From positions 2,640,001-2,704,000 of the forward strand of contig NC_022041.1 of the NCBI RefSeq assembly GCF_000444995.1: 64,000 bases of DNA. The letters are read 5' to 3'. The translations under genes were made by a program, and so were the position numbers. The notes beneath the pieces were generated by a model. It made no database searches and was not told the DNA's origin. It saw nothing but the letters and a program-made list of their open reading frames with translations. Shown piece by piece: positions 1 through 12,594 of the stretch. The DNA comes from Paracoccus aminophilus JCM 7686. Its GTDB lineage: Bacteria; Pseudomonadota; Alphaproteobacteria; Rhodobacterales; Rhodobacteraceae. Positions within the stretch are counted from its first letter, which is position 1; each line of letters opens with the position of its first letter.

Positions 1-19
1 CAGCTCTGCCCGCCCCCAT

Positions 20-1958
<1,939 letters not shown>

Positions 1959-3110
1959 ATGAAAAGAACCATTACAGCGCTCGGCGGTTTGCTGATCGGA
2001 GCGGCCCCGGCTTTTGCGGGCGGGATCGAACGTGCCCCCCAGTCGCTCAACGTGCTTTTTGAAAAAGGCAATTATGCCGAGCTGAGCTTTGGCGGCGCAT
2101 CTCCCGATGTGAAGGGCCGCGACATTGCCGGGTTCGAGACCAAGAATGTCGCGAGCGGTTATGGCTTTTTCGGCCTCGCCTACAAGCATCAGTTCAACGA
2201 CAATCTCTCGGCCGCGATCATCATCGAGCAGCCTTTCGGCGCCGATATCAATTACAAAACCCCCGCGAATGGCGGCTCGCCGGTTCTGGGCGGCACGACC
2301 GTTGATGTGAATTCGACCACCTATACCGGCATTCTGCGCTACAAATTCGAGAATAACTTCTCGGTCCATGGCGGTATTCGCGGCTCGCGCGCGGATGGCA
2401 ATGTGACGCTGCATGGCCAAGCCTATCAGGCCATCGGCGGCTATGATCTGGATATCGACGGGGCGTGGGGCGTCGGCTGGCTGGCCGGTGTCGCCTATGA
2501 GGTCCCCGAGCTCGCCGCGCGCGTCTCGCTGACCTATAACTCGCCGATCGAACATAATTTCAACATGACCGAAACCAGCCCCGCCATTCTGGCGGCGACC
2601 GGCGGTCTGACCGATACGGTCACGGGCAAGCACAAGGTCAAGACGCCGCGCAGCTGGACGCTGGAAGGTCAGACGGGTGTGGCGGAAGACACGTTGGTCT
2701 TCGGCTCGATCCGCTGGGTGAAATGGTCCGAGTTCAAGGTCGACAACGCCCTCTTCCCGATCCAGACCCCGCTTGGCCCGACCGAGCTGGTCTCGCTCAA
2801 CGACACCACGACCTATACGATCGGCGTCGGGCGCAAGTTCACCGACAACTGGTCGGGTTCGGCCTCGTTCATCTATGAGCCGAAAAAGGGCGATCTGATC
2901 TCGCCGCTCGCGCCTTACAACGGCCGCAAGGGCATCACTCTGGCCGCGATCTACACGCAGGACAACATCAAGGTCACCACCGGCATCAACTATTCGAAGC
3001 TCGGCGGCTCGACCCTTGGCGTCGGTCCTGATGCTCACAAGACCCAAGTCGCCAAAACCGACAATGGCGACATCTGGGGCATTGGCGTCCGCGTCGGCTA
3101 TAGCTTCTGA
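1959..3110 (+). CDS. OmpP1/FadL/TodX-family outer membrane transport protein
   Basis: This 383-residue outer-membrane beta-barrel belongs to the FadL-type channel family that carries long-chain fatty acids or other hydrophobic compounds. The start at 1959 is preferred over an upstream in-frame codon at 1734, because AGGGGAGG sits just before it and it opens with a clear signal peptide (MKRTITALGGLLIGAAPAFA). The mature protein has many alternating aromatic and polar strands and ends in ...GVRVGYSF, with the terminal aromatic residue typical of outer-membrane barrels. The substrate cannot be told from sequence. It is monocistronic, with a terminator directly downstream. Confidence 0.85.
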   Translation: MKRTITALGGLLIGAAPAFAGGIERAPQSLNVLFEKGNYAELSFGGASPDVKGRDIAGFETKNVASGYGFFGLAYKHQFNDNLSAAIIIEQPFGADINYKTPANGGSPVLGGTTVDVNSTTYTGILRYKFENNFSVHGGIRGSRADGNVTLHGQAYQAIGGYDLDIDGAWGVGWLAGVAYEVPELAARVSLTYNSPIEHNFNMTETSPAILAATGGLTDTVTGKHKVKTPRSWTLEGQTGVAEDTLVFGSIRWVKWSEFKVDNALFPIQTPLGPTELVSLNDTTTYTIGVGRKFTDNWSGSASFIYEPKKGDLISPLAPYNGRKGITLAAIYTQDNIKVTTGINYSKLGGSTLGVGPDAHKTQVAKTDNGDIWGIGVRVGYSF

Positions 3111-3129
3111 TCCCTGCCGATCTGATGTG

Positions 3130-3157
3130 GAAAGGCCTCGCGATCGCGGGGCCTTTT
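3130..3157 (+). terminator. Rho-independent terminator of the porin gene
   Basis: AAAGGCC pairs with GGCCTTT across a short CG-rich loop, starting 20 bases after the porin stop codon and ending in a TTTT run. Confidence 0.8.
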
Positions 3158-3306
3158 CGTTACGAGGCGCCGCGCGCCAAAACCAGCCGGGTCACAGACG
3201 CCACGGGCCACGGGCGGCGCCAAGCCTGCACCACGCCAAGCCAAGCCATCACGCGTCCAGCCCTCTCCCAACCACATCCAGAAGCCCCCACCGGAGGAGA
3301 TCGCTG

Positions 3307-3963
3307 TTGACCGATGCCTGCCCGCCAAAGCCCGCTCGACCTTGGTACGCCTTCTTGGTGCCGCTGGTCATCTTCGCGAGCGGCCTGCCGATAGTCTACA
3401 AACTCTTCGGGCGCAGTTTTTTGCCCGCTCCCGACTGGGCCGCGCAGATGCAAGTCGCGGCACTCGTTGTCGGAGTGATCTGCGCCTACGGGGTTATCTG
3501 GTTGGACGCCCGAGTTCCGCCAGAGGTCAACAAGGGAAAGCCGCTTGGAAGGATGACCAAAGTGGCTGTCTGTTTGCTGGGCTTTTTCTTTGGCAGGATG
3601 CTGGTCCTCGTGTCATTTCCCTTTGTCATGACATTGGCGCTCGGACAGCCCATCGGTATGGTCTATGTCGTGCAATCTGCCAAAGGCGGGGACGGGAAAT
3701 GCCCCCGCCATATCGTGCTCGAGGAGCTGCCGCCGGTGTTTCACAGGCTGTGCAGCTATCCCGAGGAGGCACGCGCAAACCTCGCGCCCGGCTCGCGGAT
3801 CTTCGTCACCGGCACGGGCTCTTCGTTCGGGATATTCCCCGAGGGCTTTCACATTGTGGATGCAAAACTTGACGCGGAGCTGCGAAAGGCTGCAGGGATG
3901 GACGAACAAGAGGCCGGCGACATCGACCCGCGCGCTCTTGGCCCGATCCGGCTCTCGCCCTGA
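3307..3963 (+). CDS. Membrane protein of unknown function
   Basis: This gives 218 residues if translation begins at the TTG at 3307, which has GGAGG (3293-3297) at good spacing. The longer in-frame reading from 3016 runs back through the porin gene and its terminator and is not credible. The N-terminal half has three hydrophobic segments (starting around LVPLVIFASG, ALVVGVICAYG and VAVCLLGFFFG), and the C-terminal half is a soluble domain with two cysteines (GKCPRH and RLCSYP). I do not recognise the family. Topology suggests an inner-membrane protein with a periplasmic or cytosolic tail. It converges with murD. Confidence 0.6.
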   Translation: MTDACPPKPARPWYAFLVPLVIFASGLPIVYKLFGRSFLPAPDWAAQMQVAALVVGVICAYGVIWLDARVPPEVNKGKPLGRMTKVAVCLLGFFFGRMLVLVSFPFVMTLALGQPIGMVYVVQSAKGGDGKCPRHIVLEELPPVFHRLCSYPEEARANLAPGSRIFVTGTGSSFGIFPEGFHIVDAKLDAELRKAAGMDEQEAGDIDPRALGPIRLSP

Positions 3964-3965
3964 GT

Positions 3966-3989
3966 CCGCGGCCCAGGATTGAGCCGCGG
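3966..3989. terminator. Stem-loop between convergent genes
   Basis: CCGCGGC and GCCGCGG form a seven-base stem just after the stop of the 3307 gene and just before the murD stop. It lacks a T-run, so it may act as a bidirectional barrier or 3'-end stabiliser rather than a classic terminator. Confidence 0.45.
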
Positions 3990-4002
3990 CGTAGAACTGA
4001 GC

Positions 4003-5406
4003 CTAGCCCTTGAGCGCCTGCACCAAAGCAGTGAAATGCTCGCCGCGCTTTTCGAAATTCGGGAATTGGTCAAAGCTCGCGGCGGCTGGGGCAAGCAGCA
4101 CGGTCTCGCCCGATTGCGCCTCGGCATGGGCGCGGGCGACGGCCTCGTCGATGGTCGCGAAGATTTCGTAATCGACGCTTTGGCCAACCTCGAGCGCGAA
4201 GTCGCGCGCCGAATGGCCGATGAAATAGGCCTTCACGACATTGCCGAGATGGGGAACCAAAGAGGTGATCCCGCCCTCCTTGCCCATGCCGCCCGCGATC
4301 CAGCGGATGTTTTTGAAGGCGAGCAGCGCCTTCTCGGCGGAATCGACATTGGTGGCCTTGCTGTCGTTGACCCAGCGCACGCCGCCGATTTCGGCCACGG
4401 TCTGGCTGCGATGCGGCAGGCCTTGGAAGCTGTGGAACGCGGCCTCGATCTCGCGCGGGGGGATGCCCACGGCGCGGCAGGCGGCATAGGCCGCGCAGGC
4501 GTTCTGGTGGTTATGCGCGCCCGGGAGCCCGGTGACGGCGCGCAGATCAATCGAGGCGACCTGACGGCCTTTGCGGTATTCCGAGAGAAAGCCCTTCTTG
4601 GCGAAGACCGACCAGCCGAAAGCGTCGAGCTTGGTCTCGGACGAGACCCGGATCACGCGATCATCCTGCGGCCCTTCAGACAGCTGATCGGCAAGATAGA
4701 GCCCCTCGATTTCATCGACCCCGATCACCGCGCGATCCGGGCCGCCCTCGGCGAAGAGGCGGCGCTTGGCGGCGAAATAGCCACCCATGCCGTGATGGCG
4801 GTCGAGATGGTCGGGCGAGAGATTGGTGAAGACGGCGACATCGGGGGTCAGCGCCCGGGCAAGATCGGTCTGATAGCTCGAGAGCTCCAGCACGACGACC
4901 TCGCCATCCTGCGCCGGATCGAGAGAGAGCACCCCGGTGCCGATATTGCCGCCCATCTGCGCGGGGCGGCCAACCTCGGTCAGGATGTGGTGGATCAGCG
5001 CAGTGGTAGTCGATTTGCCATTCGAGCCGGTGACGGCAATCACCCGGGGGGTGATGTCGAAACTGTCCCAGTCGCGGGTGGCAAAGCTGCGGAAAAAGAG
5101 CCCGATATCATTGTCGACCGGAATGCCCAGCCGCAAGGCCATGGCAATCGCCGGATGGGGTTTGGGGTAGAGATGGGGAATGCCGGGGCTGGTGATCAGC
5201 GCCGAAACGCCCTCCCATGCGGTTTCGCGGGTGAGATCGCGCAAGGTGAGGCCCTCGGCCTCGGCGCTTGCGCGGGTATCGGCACCGTCATCCCAGACGA
5301 CGACATCTGCGCCGCCCTCGGTCAGCGCGGCCGCCGTGGCGCGACCGGAGCGGCCGAGGCCCAAAACGGCGATGGTCTGGTTTTGAACGCCCTGAACGGG
5401 AATCAT
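4003..5406 (-). CDS. murD: UDP-N-acetylmuramoylalanine--D-glutamate ligase
   Basis: This 467-residue cytosolic Mur ligase adds D-glutamate to UDP-MurNAc-L-Ala in peptidoglycan precursor synthesis. It shows the N-terminal Rossmann-like motif ([10 protein letters not shown]), the Mur ligase P-loop GSNGKSTT, the central [10 protein letters not shown] motif, and the C-terminal-domain NDSKATN motif. It is the last gene of the mraZ-to-murD operon. It is separated from mraY by about 109 bases holding a hairpin and a dispersed repeat, whereas the other cluster genes are tightly packed. The usual next genes (ftsW, murG, murC) are absent downstream. Confidence 0.96.
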   Translation of the reverse strand: MIPVQGVQNQTIAVLGLGRSGRATAAALTEGGADVVVWDDGADTRASAEAEGLTLRDLTRETAWEGVSALITSPGIPHLYPKPHPAIAMALRLGIPVDNDIGLFFRSFATRDWDSFDITPRVIAVTGSNGKSTTTALIHHILTEVGRPAQMGGNIGTGVLSLDPAQDGEVVVLELSSYQTDLARALTPDVAVFTNLSPDHLDRHHGMGGYFAAKRRLFAEGGPDRAVIGVDEIEGLYLADQLSEGPQDDRVIRVSSETKLDAFGWSVFAKKGFLSEYRKGRQVASIDLRAVTGLPGAHNHQNACAAYAACRAVGIPPREIEAAFHSFQGLPHRSQTVAEIGGVRWVNDSKATNVDSAEKALLAFKNIRWIAGGMGKEGGITSLVPHLGNVVKAYFIGHSARDFALEVGQSVDYEIFATIDEAVARAHAEAQSGETVLLAPAAASFDQFPNFEKRGEHFTALVQALKG

Positions 5407-5429
5407 GAAAGCCCCCTTGCGCTCTGACG

Positions 5430-5484
5430 CCGGGGGCGCTTCGCCCCCCGGACCCCCAGAGGATATTTGAACATGAAAGACGAG
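5430..5484. repeat. Intergenic hairpin plus dispersed GGATATTTG element
   Basis: Lying between mraY and murD, this holds a strong hairpin (CCGGGGGCG pairing with CGCCCCCCGG, 5430-5451). It is followed by ACCCCCAGAGGATATTTGAACATGAAAG. The latter resembles elements at 17194, 32384 and 60755 in this window. It may lower or adjust murD expression within the operon. Confidence 0.5.
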
Positions 5485-5515
5485 GACAGCCCCGCTTTGT
5501 CACGGGGCCGTGGGA

Positions 5516-6598
5516 TCAGCGGATCTTGAGCGTGGCGAGGCCGATCAGCGCGAGGATGAGGGCGATGATCCAGAAGCGGATCACAATCTGGGCCTCGCCC
5601 CAGCCCTTTTTCTCGAAATGGTGGTGGATCGGGGCCATCAGGAAGACACGGCGGCCCGTGCGTTTGAAGTAGAGGACCTGGATGATGACCGAAAGCGCCT
5701 CGACCACGAAGAGGCCGCCGACGATGGCTAGAACGACCTCGTGTTTGGTCACGACCGCAATCGCTCCGAGCGCGCCGCCGAGGGCGAGCGAGCCGGTGTC
5801 GCCCATGAAGACGGCAGCCGGCGGCGCGTTATACCACAGGAATCCGAGGCCTCCGCCGATGAGCGCGGCGCAGAAGACCGCGAGCTCGCCCGAGCCCGGG
5901 ACGAAATGTAGCCCGAGATAGGTCGAGAAATTCGCATTGCCGACCATATAGGCGATGATGGCGAAGGTCGCCGAGGCGATCATCACCGGCATGATCGCCA
6001 GCCCGTCGAGCCCGTCGGTCAGGTTGACCGCATTGGCCGCGCCCACGATCACGAACATCGCGAAGGGGATGTAGAAGATCCCGAGGTTGATGAAGGCATT
6101 CTTGAAGAAGGGAATCGCGAGCTGATGGGAGAGCGCGTCGGGGTGAAGCGCCGCCGCCGAAAAGCCCGCAATCGCCGCGATCACGAAGCCAAGCGCCATG
6201 CGCACCCGGCCCGAGAGCCCGGCATGGTGCTGTTTCGTCACCTTGGCATAGTCATCGGCAAAGCCGATCAGCGCGAAGGCGAGCGTCACCAGAAGCACGA
6301 TCCAGACATAGCCATTGTCGAGCCTTGCCCAGAGCAGCGTCCCGACCGTCAGCGCGGCCAGGATCAGCAGCCCGCCCATGGTCGGCGTGCCGGCCTTAGC
6401 GAGATGGCTTTGCGGGCCGTCATCGCGGATCGGTTGGCCCTTTTTCTGGTGGCGACGCAGCAGGTCGATCAGCGGGCGGCCGAAGATGAAGCCGAAGATC
6501 AGCGCCGTGAAGAAGGCGCCGCCTGCCCGGAAGGTGATATAGCGAAACAGGTTGAAGAAATCGCCGCCGTCCGACAGGCTGGTGAGCCAATATAGCAT
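5516..6598 (-). CDS. mraY: Phospho-N-acetylmuramoyl-pentapeptide-transferase
   Basis: This 360-residue polytopic inner-membrane enzyme transfers phospho-MurNAc-pentapeptide to undecaprenyl phosphate, forming lipid I. About ten membrane segments are visible. Family motifs include GTPTMGG near residue 90, [10 protein letters not shown] near 115, [10 protein letters not shown] near 190 and [11 protein letters not shown] near 265, followed by the conserved [12 protein letters not shown]. It starts two bases after the murF stop on the same strand and is translated as part of the dcw operon. Confidence 0.97.
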   Translation of the reverse strand: MLYWLTSLSDGGDFFNLFRYITFRAGGAFFTALIFGFIFGRPLIDLLRRHQKKGQPIRDDGPQSHLAKAGTPTMGGLLILAALTVGTLLWARLDNGYVWIVLLVTLAFALIGFADDYAKVTKQHHAGLSGRVRMALGFVIAAIAGFSAAALHPDALSHQLAIPFFKNAFINLGIFYIPFAMFVIVGAANAVNLTDGLDGLAIMPVMIASATFAIIAYMVGNANFSTYLGLHFVPGSGELAVFCAALIGGGLGFLWYNAPPAAVFMGDTGSLALGGALGAIAVVTKHEVVLAIVGGLFVVEALSVIIQVLYFKRTGRRVFLMAPIHHHFEKKGWGEAQIVIRFWIIALILALIGLATLKIR

Positions 6599-6600
6599 CG

Positions 6601-7986
6601 CTATCCCCTATTCTCAGGGGCGCTGCTTTGCAGCGAACGCCTGAGCGCGTCAACCACTGTCGAGACCTTCGACGATTTCGATCCCTTCACGAGCACGATA
6701 TCGCCGGTCTGGGCGAGTTCGCTCACCCGCGCGGCGAGCTCGGCGGCGGTTTCGACCCAGATCCCGCGCTTCTCCGCGGGCAGGGCCTCGTGGAGATGAC
6801 GCATCAGCGGACCGGCGCTGTGGATCAGCGCGACCGCAGCGATCGCGGGATCTTCCGCCATGGCACGATGCATCTCGACCGTCTCGGGGCCGAGCTCGAG
6901 CATATCGCCGAGGATCGCGATACGGCGGCCTCCGTCCAGACGCGCGAGCGTCGCGAGACCGGCCGATAGCGAGGTCGGGTTCGAATTATAGGAATCGTCG
7001 ATCAGCCGGATGTCACCCAGATCCTCGAGCGCGCCGCGTCCCTGGAAGGGGCGCCAGACCGAAAGGCCGCGCGCCGCCTCGGCCACATCAATGCCCGCGG
7101 CATGAAGCGCGGTGAGCACACCGACCGAATTCATCGCAAAATGCGCGCCGGCACTCTGGAGCGTGTAATCGACGACCTTGCCGAGAATGCGCGCGCGGAC
7201 GCGCATCTCCTCGCCCATGGCCTCGGATTTGAGAAGCTGGCCCATGCCATGGGCGCCAAAGCCGATGACAATCGCCCCCGCTTCATCGGCCGCGTCGCGC
7301 AGGATCGGCGTCACCGCGAGGTCTTCGGGCAGGATCGCCGTGCCTGCGGCTTCGAGACCGGCAAAGATCGCGCCCTTTTCGCGGGCAATGCCCTCGACCA
7401 CGCCGAAAGCTTCGAGATGAACGGCGGCGACGGTGGTGATCAGCGCGACATGAGGGCGGGCAAGCCGGGCGAGAGGCTCGATCTCGCCGGGATGATTCAT
7501 GCCGATCTCGATCACCGCGAAATCGGTCTCGGCGGGCATGCGCGCCAAGGTCAGCGGCACGCCCCAATGGTTGTTGTAGCTCGCTTCGGCGGCATGAATG
7601 CGGCCCTGACCGGCAAGGCCTGCGCGCATCATCTCTTTGCTCGAGGTCTTGCCGACCGAGCCGGTGATGGCGATGACCTTGCCCGAAACGCGCGCGCGCC
7701 CGGCCCGGCCAAGCGCCGTCAGACCGTCGAGCACATCATCGACGATCAGAAGCGGCACGTCCGAGGCGACGCCCTCGGGAATGCGCGAGACCAGCGCTGC
7801 GCCCGCCCCTTTGGCCAGCGCCTGGGCCACGAAATCATGGCCGTCGCGTTCGGCCTTCAGCGCCACGAAGAGATCGCCCGGCGCAATCGTGCGCGTGTCG
7901 ATCGAGACGCCGGTGACCGTCCAGCTGCCGGAGGCCTTGCCTCCCGTCGCGGCTTCGGCCTCGGCTGCGGTCCAAAGTGCGGTCAT
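6601..7986 (-). CDS. murF: UDP-N-acetylmuramoyl-tripeptide--D-alanyl-D-alanine ligase
   Basis: This 461-residue cytosolic Mur ligase adds D-Ala-D-Ala to complete the muropeptide. The P-loop [11 protein letters not shown] is near residue 110, followed by the [13 protein letters not shown] motif, the [10 protein letters not shown] motif and the C-terminal [10 protein letters not shown] motif of MurF. Its ATG overlaps the murE stop by four bases (ATGA), which implies translational coupling. Confidence 0.96.
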   Translation of the reverse strand: MTALWTAAEAEAATGGKASGSWTVTGVSIDTRTIAPGDLFVALKAERDGHDFVAQALAKGAGAALVSRIPEGVASDVPLLIVDDVLDGLTALGRAGRARVSGKVIAITGSVGKTSSKEMMRAGLAGQGRIHAAEASYNNHWGVPLTLARMPAETDFAVIEIGMNHPGEIEPLARLARPHVALITTVAAVHLEAFGVVEGIAREKGAIFAGLEAAGTAILPEDLAVTPILRDAADEAGAIVIGFGAHGMGQLLKSEAMGEEMRVRARILGKVVDYTLQSAGAHFAMNSVGVLTALHAAGIDVAEAARGLSVWRPFQGRGALEDLGDIRLIDDSYNSNPTSLSAGLATLARLDGGRRIAILGDMLELGPETVEMHRAMAEDPAIAAVALIHSAGPLMRHLHEALPAEKRGIWVETAAELAARVSELAQTGDIVLVKGSKSSKVSTVVDALRRSLQSSAPENRG

Positions 7987-9467
7987 ATCTTGCCGTCCAG
8001 TGCTGCGACGGCGACCGAGGCCTGCTCGGAATCGTCGAAGGGGAAAATGTCGTTGCCGATGATCTGGCCGGTTTCATGGCCCTTGCCCGCGATCAGCAAA
8101 GCATCGCCGGGCTGGAGCGCATCGACGCCGCGCAAGATCGCCTCGGCGCGGTCGCCGACCTCGATCGCATCGGGTCCGGCGCCCGCCATGACCTCGGCCC
8201 GGATCGCCGCCGGATCCTCGGAGCGGGGGTTGTCGTCGGTCACGAAGACCACATCAGCAAAGTCGCGCGCGGCCTCGCCCATCAGCGGGCGCTTGAGCCG
8301 GTCGCGATCGCCGCCTGCGCCGAAGATCACGACGATGCGGCCCATGACATGCGGGCGCAGGGATTGCAGCGCCGAGGCCAGCGCGCCGGGTTTATGCGAG
8401 TAATCGACAAAGACCGCCGCGCCGTTTTCGCGCATCGCCGCCAGCTCCATGCGGCCGCGCACCGTGGTCAGGCGCGGCAAGACCGCGACCACCGCGTCGG
8501 GATCGGTGCCGGTCGCGATGACGAGCCCCGCCGCCGCCAGCACGTTTTCCGCTTGAAAGCCGCCGATCAGCGCAAGCCGGACCATATGGGTCTTGCCGAA
8601 GATCGAGAAGCGCAGATCCTGCCCGGTCGCATCATAGCGCTGGCCGAGGATGCGCAGATCGGCCTCGGGGCTGCGCCCGACGCGGATGATTTTCAGCCCG
8701 CGCGCCTGTGCGATCGCAAGCAACTGAAGACCGCGCGGATCGTCGATATTGATGACCGCGCTCGCGCCCTCTTCCAGAATATGATTGAAGAGCAAGGCTT
8801 TGGCGGCGAAATACTCGTCGAAGTTCTTGTGATAGTCGAGATGGTCTTGGGTGAAATTCGTGAAAGCCCCCGCCAGCACCCGCACGCCGTCCAAACGCCG
8901 TTGGTCCAGCCCATGCGACGAGGCTTCCATACAGGCATGGGTGACGCCCGCAGCGGCGGCCTCGGCCAACACGCGATGCAGCGTGATCGGCTCGGGCGTG
9001 GTATGGGCGAGCTTCGCCTCGTAATCGCCCTGCACGCCCATGGTGCCCAAGCTGATCGCCTGTTCGCCCAGAAGCTGCCAGATCTGCCGCGTGAAGGTCG
9101 CGACCGAGGTCTTGCCTGAGGTCCCGGTCACTGCGACCAGCGTCTCGGGCTGCGCGCCGAACCACAAAGCGGCAGCGGCGGCCAGCGCCGCGCGCGGATC
9201 CTCAACCACCACGAGAGCGGCCTCGGCGCCCGAAAGCTCGGCCGCAGCCAAAGCGGCGCCCTCGCGGTCGGTCAGCACCGCAGCCGCGCCCAGACGCAGG
9301 GCATATTGGATGAAGCTTGCGCCATGCGCGCTCGACCCCGGCAGCGCGGCGAAGAGATAGCCCGGCTTGACCTGTCGCGAATCGACCGCGAGCCCCGTTA
9401 CCTCGGGATCACGCCCCTTGTCCCCTCTCAGCCCCAGAAGGGACAAACGTTTCGCAGTCTCAGACAC
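7983..9467 (-). CDS. murE: UDP-N-acetylmuramoyl-tripeptide synthetase (meso-diaminopimelate adding)
   Basis: This 494-residue cytosolic Mur ligase adds the third stem-peptide residue. The P-loop is GTSGKTSV, and the UDP-MurNAc-dipeptide binding region is TTPEPITLHR. The DNPRSEDP motif in the C-terminal domain is the signature for meso-diaminopimelate rather than lysine, as expected for a Gram-negative cell wall. It lies 15 bases downstream of ftsI and overlaps murF by four bases. Confidence 0.96.
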   Translation of the reverse strand: MSETAKRLSLLGLRGDKGRDPEVTGLAVDSRQVKPGYLFAALPGSSAHGASFIQYALRLGAAAVLTDREGAALAAAELSGAEAALVVVEDPRAALAAAAALWFGAQPETLVAVTGTSGKTSVATFTRQIWQLLGEQAISLGTMGVQGDYEAKLAHTTPEPITLHRVLAEAAAAGVTHACMEASSHGLDQRRLDGVRVLAGAFTNFTQDHLDYHKNFDEYFAAKALLFNHILEEGASAVINIDDPRGLQLLAIAQARGLKIIRVGRSPEADLRILGQRYDATGQDLRFSIFGKTHMVRLALIGGFQAENVLAAAGLVIATGTDPDAVVAVLPRLTTVRGRMELAAMRENGAAVFVDYSHKPGALASALQSLRPHVMGRIVVIFGAGGDRDRLKRPLMGEAARDFADVVFVTDDNPRSEDPAAIRAEVMAGAGPDAIEVGDRAEAILRGVDALQPGDALLIAGKGHETGQIIGNDIFPFDDSEQASVAVAALDGKI

Positions 9468-9482
9468 GGAACCCCCGCTTGA

Positions 9483-11288
9483 TCAGTTCGCGACGAGTTT
9501 TAGCCCGTCCGGCGCGCGCGGTTCAATGACCGGCAGTGTGGATTCGGTTTGCGGGCGCAGACCGACAAGCGGCGCAAGCCGCCGGATCAGCTCGGCCGCG
9601 ACCGGCACAGCGGTCAGACCGGCCACACGCGACTCGCCGCCGCCGGCGGTTCCGGTCGAGGGCTCGTCGAGCGTGACGACCAGCACATATTCGGGCGCGC
9701 TCGCCGGGAAGACCGAGGCGAAGGTCGCGACCACCTTGTTCTTGTAATAGCCGCCGGTCGGACGCGGCTTGTCGGCGGTGCCAGTCTTGCCCGCGATCTC
9801 ATAGCCGACCACGTTCGAGGACCGCGCCGAGCCGCGCGTCACCACGCCGCGCAGCAGGTCGATCGCGACTTTGGCCGCGCCCGAGGAAATCAGCCGCTCG
9901 CCCTCGGGATGCTTGTGGCCGTGGATCAGCGTCGGACGCACGCGTTTGCCGTCATTGGCAATCGTCGCATAGGCGCTGGCGAGATGCAGCGGGCTCGCGG
10001 CAAGGCCGTGGCCGAAGGCGACCGTGGCCGAAGTCACCGCAGGCCAGCGTTGCGGCACCAGCGGCTTGCCGGTCGGGCCTTCGGTCATCTCGATCGGGGT
10101 CGGCTCGAAGAAGCCGAGCTTTTGCAGGAAGTCCTTCTGCCGCTCGACGCCCAACATCTGGGCGATGCGCACCGTGCCGACGTTCGAGGATTTCGCGATG
10201 ATATCGGCAACCGACAACTGGCCGCCGTAATTGTGGAAATCGTGGATCAGATATTTCCCGATCTTCATCGGCGACTGGGTGTTGATCATCGTCTTGGGAT
10301 TGATCAGCTTGGCGTCAATCGCCTGCGCCACCGGGAAAATCTTGAAGGTCGAGCCAAGCTCATATTGGCCCTGCACCGCGCGGTTGAAGAGCGGGCTGTC
10401 CGAGGCATCGCCCTTCAGGAGCGGACGCGGGCGGTCGTTCGGATCGAAATCGGGCAGGCTCGCCATGGCGATGATCTCGCCGGTCTTGATCTCCATGAAG
10501 ATGGCGGTGGCGCCCTTGGCGTTCATCACCTTCATGCCGTTCGAGAGCACTTCCTCCATCGCGGCCTGCGCCGAGAGGTCGATCGAGAGCTTCAGCGGCG
10601 CGCCTTCATTGGCGGGATCGCGCAGCCAGTTGTCGAAAGCCTTCTCGACCCCGGCCATGCCCAGAACCTCGGCGCTGCTCACGCCTTCATTGCCGAAGGT
10701 CGCGCCGCCGAGGATATGGCTCGCGAGATGACCATTCGGGTAAAGCCGCATCTCGCGCGGGCCGAACAGAAGCCCGGGCTCGCCAATGTCATGAACGGCC
10801 TGCATCTGCTCGGGCGAGAGCTTTTTCTTGATCCAGAGGAAAGTGCGCTTGCCGGTGAAATCCTTGTGCAGCCGCTCTTCGTTCAGATCGGGGAAAATCC
10901 GCGCAAGTTCCGTCGCGGCGCGGTCCGGGTCGATCATCTGCTGGGGATGGGCGTAAAGCGAATGGGTCAGCAGGTTCGTCGCCAGCACCCGGCCATTGCG
11001 GTCCGTGATATCGGCACGCTGCGAGATGATCTGCGCCCCCGAGCTTTGCACGCGCGGCTCGCTTGGCTGGCCCGAGGCCAGCGCGCCCATGCGCAGACCG
11101 ACCGTGCCGAAGGCCACGACAAAGACCGAGGCGAGCAACATCAGCCGGTTCTGCGCGCTCTTGCGGGCGCGGTCCTGCATTTCCGCATGGCGGATCGCGC
11201 GGTTTTCGGCCTCGATATCATCGGGGTTCTCGCCGGTTTCCCGGGCCTTGAGAATCCGCGCGAGCGGGCGCAGCGGCTTGCGGATCAT
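9483..11288 (-). CDS. ftsI: Peptidoglycan DD-transpeptidase, penicillin-binding protein 3
   Basis: This 601-residue class B penicillin-binding protein cross-links septal peptidoglycan in the divisome. A charged cytosolic N-terminus precedes a single membrane anchor (LMLLASVFVVAFGTVGL, near residue 50). A dimerisation domain follows, then the transpeptidase with the catalytic serine in GSTFKIF, the SSN motif (KSSNVGT) and the KTGT box (GKTGTADK). The N-terminal tail of about 45 residues before the anchor is somewhat long. The start codon overlaps the ftsL stop (ATGA). Confidence 0.96.
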   Translation of the reverse strand: MIRKPLRPLARILKARETGENPDDIEAENRAIRHAEMQDRARKSAQNRLMLLASVFVVAFGTVGLRMGALASGQPSEPRVQSSGAQIISQRADITDRNGRVLATNLLTHSLYAHPQQMIDPDRAATELARIFPDLNEERLHKDFTGKRTFLWIKKKLSPEQMQAVHDIGEPGLLFGPREMRLYPNGHLASHILGGATFGNEGVSSAEVLGMAGVEKAFDNWLRDPANEGAPLKLSIDLSAQAAMEEVLSNGMKVMNAKGATAIFMEIKTGEIIAMASLPDFDPNDRPRPLLKGDASDSPLFNRAVQGQYELGSTFKIFPVAQAIDAKLINPKTMINTQSPMKIGKYLIHDFHNYGGQLSVADIIAKSSNVGTVRIAQMLGVERQKDFLQKLGFFEPTPIEMTEGPTGKPLVPQRWPAVTSATVAFGHGLAASPLHLASAYATIANDGKRVRPTLIHGHKHPEGERLISSGAAKVAIDLLRGVVTRGSARSSNVVGYEIAGKTGTADKPRPTGGYYKNKVVATFASVFPASAPEYVLVVTLDEPSTGTAGGGESRVAGLTAVPVAAELIRRLAPLVGLRPQTESTLPVIEPRAPDGLKLVAN

Positions 11289-11623
11289 GGCGTGCTCTCC
11301 TCGGCGGGGGTGCCTGCATCGGGCGCGGCGACGGTCTTGGCGGGATAGGCGACTTGGCGGATGTCGACGAATTGGTCGGAATTGAGCGGGACGAGCTTCA
11401 GCTTGTCGAAATTGAGGTTCACCAGTTCGCGCAACCGGTCAGGCCGGTTCAGATAGGACCATTCAGCGCGCAACGTGCCGATGTCCTGACGCAAGCCACC
11501 GATCTGATATTGGATCGCCTCCATCTTCCGGATGGCGTCCTGCGTGCGGTAATTCTCGCGATAGGCCCAGAAGGCCAGCCCCATCACCACCAAAGCGGTC
11601 GTCAGGTAGAGAATCGAACGCAT
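11285..11623 (-). CDS. ftsL: Cell division protein FtsL
   Basis: This 112-residue bitopic membrane protein of the divisome has an N-terminal membrane segment (ILYLTTALVVMGLAFWAY) followed by a periplasmic heptad-rich coiled coil (QDAIRKMEAIQYQIGGLRQD). This architecture and its position between rsmH and ftsI identify it, since FtsL sequences are poorly conserved. It begins two bases after the rsmH stop and overlaps ftsI by four bases. Confidence 0.88.
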   Translation of the reverse strand: MRSILYLTTALVVMGLAFWAYRENYRTQDAIRKMEAIQYQIGGLRQDIGTLRAEWSYLNRPDRLRELVNLNFDKLKLVPLNSDQFVDIRQVAYPAKTVAAPDAGTPAEESTP

Positions 11624-11625
11624 CC

Positions 11626-12594
11626 CTATCTCCCCGGAAGCACCGGCAGGCCAAGCACTGCCGGATCGACATGCCCCGCCGGCGCGGCGGTGCGGATGGC
11701 GACGCGCAACAAGGCCGAGCGCGCGCGCGGATTGACATCAAGTTCGGAATCGTCAGGGCCGATCGCGCGGCGGAAGGGCAGCGTGAAGGCGGCGGCGGCG
11801 GTCTCGGCCACCGGCGCATAGCGGCTGCCGCCGCCCGCCGAATTCGAGCGCTGCTGCATGAAGCGTTTGACGATGCGGTCTTCGAGCGAATGGAAGGTCA
11901 CGACGGCGAGCTGGCCGCCCTCTTTCAGCCCGCGCTCGGCGGCGGCAAGGCCTGCGACGAGCTGGCCGAATTCATCATTGACCCAGATCCGGATCGCCTG
12001 GAACGAGCGCGTCGCGGCATGGCTCTGCCCCGGCTTCGGACGCGGCAGGCAGCTCGCGACGACCTCGGCCAGTTGCGCGGTGCGCGTCAGCGGCCGGGCA
12101 TTGACGATCGCGCGGGCGATGCGGCGCGAGGCGCGCTCTTCGCCGTAATGGTAAAGCACATCGGCGATGGTCTTTTCCTCGGCGGTGTTCAAAAGCTCGG
12201 CCGCCGTCGGGCCGGTATCGCTCATGCGCATGTCGAGAGGGCCGTCGCGCAGGAAGGAAAAGCCGCGCTCTGCCTGATCGAGCTGCATCGAGCTGACGCC
12301 AAGATCAAGCACGACCCCGTCCAAAGGCTCGCCCGCCAGACGGTCGAGATCCGAGAAGGTGCCCTCAACCAGCTTCAGGCGGTCGCCATATTGCCCGCTC
12401 CAGCTTTCGGCCATGCGAAAGACCGAAGGGTCGCGGTCGATGCCGACGACCTGCGCCGCGCCCGCGTCAAGCAGGCCCCGGCTATAGCCGCCCGCGCCGA
12501 AAGTGCCATCGGCCCAGATGCCATGGACCGGCGCGACAGCGCGCAGGATCGGGTTGAGAAGGACGGGGATATGGGGTTCGGTCTCAGTGCTCAT
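11626..12594 (-). CDS. rsmH: 16S rRNA (cytosine(1402)-N4)-methyltransferase
   Basis: This 322-residue SAM-dependent methyltransferase (formerly MraW) methylates C1402 of 16S rRNA. The SAM-binding motif is [15 protein letters not shown] near residue 30. The [11 protein letters not shown] and [14 protein letters not shown] motifs are diagnostic of the family. The start overlaps the mraZ stop by four bases, which couples the two genes. Confidence 0.96.
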   Translation of the reverse strand: MSTETEPHIPVLLNPILRAVAPVHGIWADGTFGAGGYSRGLLDAGAAQVVGIDRDPSVFRMAESWSGQYGDRLKLVEGTFSDLDRLAGEPLDGVVLDLGVSSMQLDQAERGFSFLRDGPLDMRMSDTGPTAAELLNTAEEKTIADVLYHYGEERASRRIARAIVNARPLTRTAQLAEVVASCLPRPKPGQSHAATRSFQAIRIWVNDEFGQLVAGLAAAERGLKEGGQLAVVTFHSLEDRIVKRFMQQRSNSAGGGSRYAPVAETAAAAFTLPFRRAIGPDDSELDVNPRARSALLRVAIRTAAPAGHVDPAVLGLPVLPGR